6,059 bases of DNA from CAZVAN01 sp964625245 (lineage in GTDB: Bacteria > Patescibacteriota > Saccharimonadia > Saccharimonadales > UBA10212): contig CAZVAN010000033.1 in assembly GCA_964625245.1 (NCBI GenBank), forward strand, positions 1 through 6,059. Reading direction: 5' to 3'. A program made the translations under genes and the position numbers. Positions within the stretch are counted from its first letter, which is position 1. Every line of letters begins with the position of its first letter. The notes beneath the pieces were generated by a model that was not told the DNA's origin, made no database searches, and worked only from the letters and a program-made list of their open reading frames with translations. This document shows positions 1-5,325 of this stretch, piece after piece.

Positions 1-27
1 GCAAAAAAGTTAACATTATATGCTGTT

Positions 28-56
28 AGTATACCGTAATATCCCCAGTGTGTAAG
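28..56 (-). promoter_or_regulatory. Possible divergent promoter for a gene off the left edge
   Basis: Read on the minus strand, a -35-like CTTACA (56-51) and a -10-like TATACT (33-28) are separated by exactly 17 bases. An ATG follows at 16-14 after an 11-base gap and opens a frame that runs off the window after five codons. No Shine-Dalgarno sequence precedes it. The hexamers match consensus at 4 of 6 and 5 of 6 positions, which can arise by chance in A+T-rich DNA. The call is therefore weak and the downstream gene cannot be judged from five codons. Confidence 0.25.
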
Positions 57-70
57 TTGATAGTTAAGCA

Positions 71-98
71 TTAGCACGTGCAACAGTTTTGGTATAAT
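71..98 (+). promoter_or_regulatory. Extended -10 promoter for the penicillin-binding protein gene
   Basis: A perfect TATAAT at 93-98 is preceded by TGG (90-92), giving the extended -10 form TGnTATAAT. A weak -35-like TTAGCA (71-76, 4 of 6 consensus) sits 16 bases upstream. Transcription would start near 105, leaving a leader of about 23 bases before the ATG at 128. This is the best sigma-70-type promoter in the window. Confidence 0.7.
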
Positions 99-107
99 AC
101 TTATTAA

Positions 108-128
108 ATGGAGCAAGCAATCGAGTAA
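108..128 (+). promoter_or_regulatory. Six-codon leader ORF overlapping the PBP start, with internal GGAG
   Basis: ATG at 108-110 opens a frame encoding MEQAIE and stopping at TAA (126-128). That stop shares its last base with the ATG of the penicillin-binding protein gene (TAATG). The mini-ORF ATG lies only 9 bases after the -10 box, so a transcript starting near 105 would present it almost leaderless. The same stretch holds GGAG (110-113), 14 bases before the main ATG, which is a long spacing for a Shine-Dalgarno site. Either the GGAG acts directly or the mini-ORF feeds ribosomes to the main start by termination-reinitiation. The overlap is seen; its function is inference. Confidence 0.3.
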
Positions 129-3100
129 TGGCTACTAATCGACCCCGCAGGCCGACTAACCGCGTGACTACGCGCAGCGGAAAAGTGATAAAAATTAATC
201 GCTCTTTTAGTGAACGATTTGTGGCAATGCGCGAGGGTAAATCGCTCCGTAAAGTCCAGCGGCTCCGAGGTCTGCCAAAATCACGAATTAAGCGAATTGT
301 CTGGAGATTGCAGCCCAAACGCCTGGCTGAGTACTGGTTTAGCCGAGATGGCGCCATTATGGCTCTGAAGATTTCTGGGATAGTAATTTTACTTATGTTT
401 ATTACAACTCTGGCGGTCTTTGCCTATTTTAGAAAGGATTTGCCAGACATCTCGGTCACCGGCAATAACCTGGGCGGCAGTATCAGCTATTACGACCGCA
501 CCGGGCAGACATTGCTTTGGCAGGACTACAATGCGGTAAAACGGGTGCCGGTTCAGGGGAGCGAGATTTCAAACTACCTCAAACAGGCCACTGTGGCCGT
601 TGAGGACCGTGATTTCTATAACCACCGCGGCTTCGATATTAAAGGCATTGCTAGGGCCGCTATCAATGACTTAACTCACCGAGGCAGTACCCAGGGCGGT
701 TCAACTATTACCCAGCAGCTGGTTAAGCTCAACCTAGACTGGACTCAACAGCGCAGCATTACCCGTAAGGTCAAGGAAATTATCCTGGCGGTGGAGTTGG
801 AGCGCAGCTACACCAAGGCTGATATTTTGACCGGCTATCTTAACGCCGCGCCGTATGGCGGAGTTGACCAGGGCGTGCAGGCCGCGGCTGCCGACTATTT
901 TCACGAAAAACCCAGCCAGCTGACCCTGGGCCAGGCGGCTATGCTGGCTGCTATTCCTAAGTCACCCACCCTTTATTCCCCTTATAGCGGCGACTATTTT
1001 AATAAACAAGACTTCTTAGACAGGCAGCATTATGTTCTTGATAGCATGGTCAACCAACATATGATTACCAAGGCTCAAGCCGCCACCGCCAAGAAAGAGG
1101 ACGTATTGGCTGAAGTTCATCCACAGGAAACCAAATACGCCGGTATCAAGGCTCCCTATTTTGTACTGGCGGCCAAAAAAGAACTTGATACAAAATTCAC
1201 CTGTAGCGGCACAGTTGGTTGTATTAAGCCCGGCGGTTGGAAAGTTATTACTACCATGGATATGAACCTCCAGAACAAGGCCGAGGAAGTAGCCCAGCAA
1301 AACATCCCTAATATTAAGCGTTATGGTGCTGATGAGGAGGCCCTGGTGGCCGAGGATGTTAAGACCGGCCAGATGGTGGCCTTGGTTGGTGGTACCGACT
1401 TTAATGACCCGGACCACGGTGAGATTAACTACGCCCAGATAAATATTTCGCCGGGCTCGAGCTTCAAGCCGTATGATTACACATCCCTAATTGATAATGG
1501 CACTAATGTCGGCGCCGGTTCGGTGCTATATGACATTCAGCAACCGCTGCCGGGCTATCCTTGTACCGATAAAGGCGCGCCGCCGCCCAAAGGCACCGGT
1601 AACTGCCTGCAGGACTATGACTTCCGCTACCCTGGCCCGCTGACCCTGCGCTACGCCATTGGCGGCTCACGCAACGTGCCGGCCGTCAAAGCCATGTTAA
1701 CTGTTGGTACTAACAAAGTCATAAACATAGCCGACAGTCTGATGAGCGCACCGGGAGCTTACCAGTGCTATAACCCCGGCGTTGACGTCAATAACGCAAC
1801 CGTTAAAGACGAGGCGCCTTGTTACGGTGCCTCAGCCATCGGCGACGGCGCTTACGTGCACCTGGATGAACACGTCAACGGCTTGGCATCGCTGGGCCGT
1901 CTTGGCCAGGCAATTCCGCAAACCTACATCCTTAAAATTGAACCAGCCAGCTCCACTAAACCAATTTATGAATGGAAGCAGCCGAAAACCGGCGACAAAG
2001 ATGTTAAGCAAGTTGTCCGCCCGGATGCCGCCTACATTGTTGATAATATGGCAAGCGATCCTAACGCCAGCTACCTACCGGCCGGTTATTACAAGTGGCA
2101 AAACTATAATGGCTGGAGAACTGCCGTCAAGACCGGAACCACCAACAACGGCTTTGACGGACTGATGATGGGTTGGAATACCGAGTACGCAGTGGGCAGC
2201 TGGGTTGGCTATCACACCCGCAACCGGGCTCTAACCGGGGCTATGGAGTACTCAACCACGCCGCTAACCAAAGGGCTGATGACTTACGCGCTAGACAGCC
2301 TGCATACCAAGCCCGTTAACTGGGTGCAGCCGGCTGATATTAAGACCGCTCCGGCTTTTGTTATAACCTCTCATGTTGGCATAGGCTCAGTAGAGCCCAG
2401 CCCCAGCACCGACATTTACCCTTCATGGTATGTGCCCAAAAGCAGCAACAACGCCAACCAAACCATAGACAAAGTTTCCAACAAAGTAGCCACCACCTGC
2501 ACGCCAGATCTGGCCAAGCAAAATCAGGGCGGCAATTCGTCGGCCAATGCCTTCTCGATTGATATTTATAATGGAGCCGCGGGGGGCTCCAGCTCCGGCG
2601 GCCAGGATGACGTCCATAATTGTAATGACACTAAGCCTAGTATTTCGGTATTCATAGACGGCACGGATGTGAGCAATGGCGGCAGCGCCAGTTGCAACGG
2701 CAGCTGTACCATCACAGCCACGGCCATTGCCGGAACGCATCCGTTTAGTGACCCGCAATACGCCCAATTCCCTGGAACCGTTAATCTGCTTGTTGGAGGT
2801 CAAGTTGCCCAGACCCAAGGAATCAGTGACTCACCAAGTACTGTCAGCTTTACCTATTCTGGTAGCGGAACTCAGACCATATCGGTTCAAGTAATTGATA
2901 GTGTGCTCTATGACACTACAAGCCCAGGCGCCAGTGTAACTTTCACGGCAAGTTTAACCGGCTTTTCAGCTAGCCGAGTTGGAACTAGCGTAAGCTTTAA
3001 CTGGTCGGGTGGAGTGGGCCCATACACCGTATACCGCAATGGTACAGCTCTTACCGGCGCATGTGCCAACGCACCGGGCACTAGCTGCTCAGCTACCGTT

Positions 3101-3169
3101 GCAAACTCAAGCGCTAGCTATTACGTCCAGGATAACGATGGCAATAAGTCCGCTACGGTCAGCGCCTAA
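128..3169 (+). CDS. Bifunctional class A penicillin-binding protein (GT51 transglycosylase / transpeptidase), PBP1A type
   Basis: Polymerises lipid II into glycan strands and cross-links the stem peptides at the outer face of the membrane. Residues 1-75 form a cytoplasmic tail with 23 Lys/Arg and 4 acidic residues. One membrane anchor follows at about 78-101. The GT51 module (about 115-290) shows the EDRDFYNHRG motif with catalytic Glu159, GGSTITQQLVK at 190-200, the RKVKEI motif with Glu217, and YLNAAPYG. The transpeptidase (about 375-725) has SSFK with nucleophile Ser444, SRN at 514-516 and KTGTT at 668-672, so both activities look intact. Residues after about 745 are a Ser/Gly/Asn-rich, beta-type extension that could hold two Ig/FN3-like domains (about 835-942 and 943-1013). 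All twelve cysteines lie outside the membrane. At 1013 residues it exceeds the usual 700-850. ATG 128 is the only ATG after the upstream in-frame stop at 95. Function is firm; the identity of the C-terminal domains is inference. Confidence 0.95.
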   Translation: MATNRPRRPTNRVTTRSGKVIKINRSFSERFVAMREGKSLRKVQRLRGLPKSRIKRIVWRLQPKRLAEYWFSRDGAIMALKISGIVILLMFITTLAVFAYFRKDLPDISVTGNNLGGSISYYDRTGQTLLWQDYNAVKRVPVQGSEISNYLKQATVAVEDRDFYNHRGFDIKGIARAAINDLTHRGSTQGGSTITQQLVKLNLDWTQQRSITRKVKEIILAVELERSYTKADILTGYLNAAPYGGVDQGVQAAAADYFHEKPSQLTLGQAAMLAAIPKSPTLYSPYSGDYFNKQDFLDRQHYVLDSMVNQHMITKAQAATAKKEDVLAEVHPQETKYAGIKAPYFVLAAKKELDTKFTCSGTVGCIKPGGWKVITTMDMNLQNKAEEVAQQNIPNIKRYGADEEALVAEDVKTGQMVALVGGTDFNDPDHGEINYAQINISPGSSFKPYDYTSLIDNGTNVGAGSVLYDIQQPLPGYPCTDKGAPPPKGTGNCLQDYDFRYPGPLTLRYAIGGSRNVPAVKAMLTVGTNKVINIADSLMSAPGAYQCYNPGVDVNNATVKDEAPCYGASAIGDGAYVHLDEHVNGLASLGRLGQAIPQTYILKIEPASSTKPIYEWKQPKTGDKDVKQVVRPDAAYIVDNMASDPNASYLPAGYYKWQNYNGWRTAVKTGTTNNGFDGLMMGWNTEYAVGSWVGYHTRNRALTGAMEYSTTPLTKGLMTYALDSLHTKPVNWVQPADIKTAPAFVITSHVGIGSVEPSPSTDIYPSWYVPKSSNNANQTIDKVSNKVATTCTPDLAKQNQGGNSSANAFSIDIYNGAAGGSSSGGQDDVHNCNDTKPSISVFIDGTDVSNGGSASCNGSCTITATAIAGTHPFSDPQYAQFPGTVNLLVGGQVAQTQGISDSPSTVSFTYSGSGTQTISVQVIDSVLYDTTSPGASVTFTASLTGFSASRVGTSVSFNWSGGVGPYTVYRNGTALTGACANAPGTSCSATVANSSASYYVQDNDGNKSATVSA
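2630..3166 (+). other. Secreted C-terminal extension of the PBP, probably two beta-sandwich (Ig/PKD- and FN3-like) domains
   Basis: Residues 835-1013 of the penicillin-binding protein lie past the transpeptidase and a low-complexity Ser/Gly/Asn linker (about 770-830). The first unit alternates short hydrophobic strands with polar turns (SISVFIDG, TITATAIAG, GTVNLLVGG, QTISVQVID). The second has the pattern VSFNWSGG, PYTVYRNG, ASYYVQDNDG, which resembles the strand B, C and G region of FN3 or Ig folds. Cysteine pairs 856/860 and 979/987 could lock loops. Such domains on cell-wall enzymes commonly bind glycans or partner proteins. The ligand here is unknown and the fold is inferred from strand pattern only. 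Confidence 0.5.
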
Positions 3170-3187
3170 ATAGTTTTTAGTTCTTTT
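3166..3187 (+). terminator. Weak hairpin plus T-rich tract between convergent genes
   Basis: The gap between the PBP stop and the radA stop is 18 bases (3170-3187). CTAAA (3166-3170) can pair with TTTAG (3176-3180) around a five-base loop, and the T-rich stretch TTCTTTTC follows. The stem has only five pairs, four of them A-T, so as an intrinsic terminator it is marginal. No stronger hairpin is visible at this junction, so the two convergent transcripts may overlap. Confidence 0.2.
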
Positions 3188-4531
3188 CTAGGCTTCCAAA
3201 AATGTATTTAGGGCCGAGCGAACATCCGCTACTGACATCAAGGTGGCTGGTTTCTTGCCGGAGCGGACATTGGGGCCAATGGCGCCGTCAAAACCCAGCT
3301 TTTTGGCCTCGGCGATGCGTTTTTCCAGCTGCGGCACGTGGCGTACCTCGCCGCTTAGGCCTACCTCACCGAACACTACGGCGTTTTTCTTCAGCTGCAT
3401 GCCGCGAGCGGCGCTAGCAATGGCCATGCAAACCGCCAGGTCAGCCGCCGGCTCGGTTAGGCGGATACCGCCCACCACATTTATATAAATATCTTTGTCG
3501 GCAAGCTTTAGCTTGGTTCGGCGCTCCAGCATGGCAATTAAAAGATTAACTCGGTTTAAGTCAATGCCACTAGCCGTGCGTTTTGGGTAACCATAGCTGG
3601 TTGGGTTAACTAAGGCCTGTATTTCAACCAGCAGTGGCCGGCTGCCCTCCATAGTGGCATGCACAACAGAACCATCACTCATCTGTCGTTCTGCCAGAAG
3701 CGCGGCTGACGGGTTACTAACCGGTATCAGGCCTTTGTCTTCCATTTCAAAAATGGCCGACTCATTGGTAGAGCCGTAGCGGTTTTTTACCCCGCGCAAA
3801 ATCTTAAAGCCGCCGTAGCGGTCGCCCTCCAGTTGCAGCACCACGTCTACAATGTGCTCCAGCACCTTAGGGCCGGCAATAGAGCCCTCTTTGGTTACGT
3901 GCCCAACAAGCAGCAGAGCTGTAGCCGTCGCCTTAGCGGCGGCCGTTAGGAGCTGGGTGCTGTTGGTAATTTGGCTGACGTTGCCCGCCGCCGAAGCTAT
4001 CTCTTTAAGCGCCACAGCCTGAATGGAGTCCACTATAACTACATCGTATTTATCTTCGGCAATGGTGGCGGCAATATCGTTAGCTACTGTTGAGACCGCT
4101 AATTGTAAATTAGGGGCTTTAACTCCCAGGCGTTCGGCCCGCAAGGCTACTTGCCTAACGGATTCTTCTCCGCTGACGTATAAAACTTCATAATCGCTGG
4201 CTAAATTATTGGCCAGTTGCATCAGCAAGGTACTTTTACCAATGCCCGGCTGTCCGGCCAGCAGATTTACGCTACCGGCCACCAACCCGCCGCCTAAAAC
4301 TTCGTCTACTTCGGTAATTTTAGTGCTGAGGCGTTTGGCCTCGGTGCGAGCGGCCTTGGCGATAGTTTCTGTTTTTAGACCTTTGCCAGAGCTGCCGGCT
4401 GTAGCTGTGCTGACTTCAACTTGCTGCTCCAGCGTGTTCCACTCGCCGCAATTATTGCAGCGGCCCTGCCAGCTAGTGAAAGCGGCTCCGCAGTTACTGC
4501 AAATATATTTAACGGCCAGTGCTTTTCCCAT
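3188..4531 (-). CDS. radA: DNA repair and recombination ATPase RadA (Sms)
   Basis: RadA is a RecA-related, DnaB-like ring helicase that drives branch migration of recombination intermediates and helps process stalled forks; in competent bacteria it extends the D-loop during transformation. The 447-residue length is normal. An N-terminal zinc finger has Cys11, Cys14, Cys25 and Cys28. Walker A is GQPGIGKST (93-101, Lys99) and Walker B is VVIVD ending at Asp168. The RadA signature is KNRYG (249-253), with Tyr replacing the usual Phe. The C-terminal Lon-like domain carries RTASGIDLNR (about 318-327) and GEVGLSGEVRHV (388-399); in RadA this domain is structural and non-proteolytic. The start fits the family because the zinc finger begins ten residues later. 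No Shine-Dalgarno sequence precedes the ATG, and the promoter lies close enough for a leaderless mRNA. The gene converges on the PBP gene and diverges from the HAD operon. The identification is secure. Confidence 0.97.
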   Translation of the reverse strand: MGKALAVKYICSNCGAAFTSWQGRCNNCGEWNTLEQQVEVSTATAGSSGKGLKTETIAKAARTEAKRLSTKITEVDEVLGGGLVAGSVNLLAGQPGIGKSTLLMQLANNLASDYEVLYVSGEESVRQVALRAERLGVKAPNLQLAVSTVANDIAATIAEDKYDVVIVDSIQAVALKEIASAAGNVSQITNSTQLLTAAAKATATALLLVGHVTKEGSIAGPKVLEHIVDVVLQLEGDRYGGFKILRGVKNRYGSTNESAIFEMEDKGLIPVSNPSAALLAERQMSDGSVVHATMEGSRPLLVEIQALVNPTSYGYPKRTASGIDLNRVNLLIAMLERRTKLKLADKDIYINVVGGIRLTEPAADLAVCMAIASAARGMQLKKNAVVFGEVGLSGEVRHVPQLEKRIAEAKKLGFDGAIGPNVRSGKKPATLMSVADVRSALNTFLEA

Positions 4532-4540
4532 AGTTAGTAT

Positions 4541-4570
4541 ATTTTAGCAAAGAATGAAAAGAGTTGTCTC
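4541..4570 (-). promoter_or_regulatory. Candidate radA promoter, leaderless geometry
   Basis: On the minus strand a -35-like GAGACA (4570-4565, 4 of 6 consensus) is followed after 18 bases by -10-like TAAAAT (4546-4541, 5 of 6). Only nine bases separate the -10 box from the radA ATG at 4531, so the predicted start point leaves a leader of about 3-4 bases with no room for a ribosome binding site. A second -10-like TATACT lies even nearer the ATG. The boxes are seen; their use is inferred. Confidence 0.45.
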
Positions 4571-4625
4571 GACATTAATCTTGATCCTCTTGCCCACCTA
4601 CCCCCTCAAAGAGCTAGACGATTTA

Positions 4626-4661
4626 TTGCAAGAAATGCTGACATGTTGTAAAGTATATATT
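4626..4661 (+). promoter_or_regulatory. Candidate promoter for the HAD-dehydrogenase operon
   Basis: TTGCAA (4626-4631, 4 of 6 consensus) and TAAAGT (4649-4654, 4 of 6) are 17 bases apart and would start transcription near 4661. Alternatively TATATT (4656-4661, 5 of 6), which lacks a good -35 at standard spacing, would start it at or next to the ATG at 4669. In either case the leader is at most about eight bases and has no Shine-Dalgarno sequence. The A+T-rich stretch makes several overlapping -10 readings possible. Confidence 0.4.
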
Positions 4662-4668
4662 AATTATC

Positions 4669-5325
4669 ATGGCGTATAAGGGAATCATTTTTGACTTTGA
4701 CGGTGTTATTGTCGACAGTGAAAGGCGGTGGCTAGAAATTGAAGGAAAGTATTTGAAAAAAAAGATGCCTTCATGGGAAGATAAAAACTATGCGCAGCTT
4801 ATTGGCAGATCTCTTAAAGATGCTCATGGGATACTTCGCGAACAGGGCTTGCCGCTAACCTATCAAGAGTACGCCAACGATTATGACGTAATGGCACTGC
4901 AAATTTACGGGCACCTGGCTGTTAACGAAGGAGTAGAGCTTTTGTTCAAGGAATTGAGCAGTAATAATGTTAAAATCGCCATAGCATCTTCTTCGAAGCG
5001 CAGCTGGATAGATCTATCTCTTAAAAGGAATATGATAGAACAGTACTTCCAATCGATATCATCTGTACATGACGAGGCAATCGAAAACGGCAAGCCATCG
5101 CCTGATATTTTCCTAGCTGCTGCCCGCTCAGTGGCTGAACCCACTTCAGCCTTAATGGCAATCGAGGACTCAACCAACGGGGTGAAGGCGGCCAAAGCGG
5201 CAGGATTGTTTTGCGTAGGATTCAAGAGCCATGATAGTTTTAACCAAGACCTATCCTCGGCTGATATGGTTATTAACGATTTTTCCTCTAAAAACCGCAG
5301 GTTGTTGTTAGGATTGTTCCGATGA
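4669..5325 (+). CDS. HAD-superfamily hydrolase, beta-phosphoglucomutase / sugar-phosphatase-like (subfamily IA)
   Basis: A cytosolic phosphatase or phosphomutase of the haloacid dehalogenase fold; the substrate cannot be read from sequence. All four motifs are present. Motif I is DFDGVIVDSE with nucleophile Asp9 and acid/base Asp11. The alpha-helical cap covers about residues 17-90. Motif II is IASSS with Ser107. Motif III is NGKPSPDIF with Lys142. Motif IV is AIEDSTNGVKAAKAAG with Glu166 and Asp167. The 218-residue length is typical. The start is supported by motif I beginning eight residues in. No Shine-Dalgarno sequence precedes the ATG. The gene overlaps the next by ATGA, so both are probably translated together, and the HAD enzyme likely removes or moves a phosphate in the pathway served by the dehydrogenase. 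G+C is about 42% in the first 300 bases, lower than the two genes before it. Beta-phosphoglucomutase itself is possible, but a small polyol phosphate is at least as likely from context. Confidence 0.88.
   Translation: MAYKGIIFDFDGVIVDSERRWLEIEGKYLKKKMPSWEDKNYAQLIGRSLKDAHGILREQGLPLTYQEYANDYDVMALQIYGHLAVNEGVELLFKELSSNNVKIAIASSSKRSWIDLSLKRNMIEQYFQSISSVHDEAIENGKPSPDIFLAAARSVAEPTSALMAIEDSTNGVKAAKAAGLFCVGFKSHDSFNQDLSSADMVINDFSSKNRRLLLGLFR
5310..5313 (+). promoter_or_regulatory. Shine-Dalgarno site for the dehydrogenase gene
   Basis: AGGA lies eight bases before the ATG at 5322, inside the last codons of the HAD gene. It is the only well-spaced ribosome binding site in the window and belongs to the internal gene of the operon. 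It supports this start, which also forms the ATGA overlap. Confidence 0.55.

Noticed and set aside
64..357. 97-residue minus-strand open frame across the PBP start
   Set aside because: It lies opposite the PBP promoter and the Arg/Lys-rich PBP N-terminus, shows no recognisable domain, and contradicts the extended -10 signal read on the plus strand.
1016..2894. Several open frames of 70-135 residues within the PBP gene on both strands (for example 1016-1417 minus, 1782-2165 plus, 2423-2818 minus)
   Set aside because: They are out-of-frame or antisense readings of a gene whose own product has intact catalytic motifs throughout; none has a ribosome binding site or a recognisable domain.
3700..3790. 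RadA C-terminal Lon-like domain as an active protease
   Set aside because: RadA proteins share the Lon fold without proteolytic activity, and the sequence here is the ordinary RadA version.
3202..4547. Plus-strand open frames antisense to radA
   Set aside because: The minus-strand product is a complete, canonical RadA; the plus-strand translations show no family resemblance.
4587..4613. Imperfect inverted repeat CTCTTG / CAAAGAG in the divergent intergenic region
   Set aside because: The stem is short with a bulge and a 14-base loop, no T-run follows, and it overlaps no promoter box closely enough to argue for an operator.
5323..5325. TGA recoded as glycine, as in Gracilibacteria and Absconditabacteria
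   Set aside because: TGA ends the HAD gene at a normal family length in a classic ATGA overlap, none of the genes has an in-frame TGA, and reading through gives no sensible protein.
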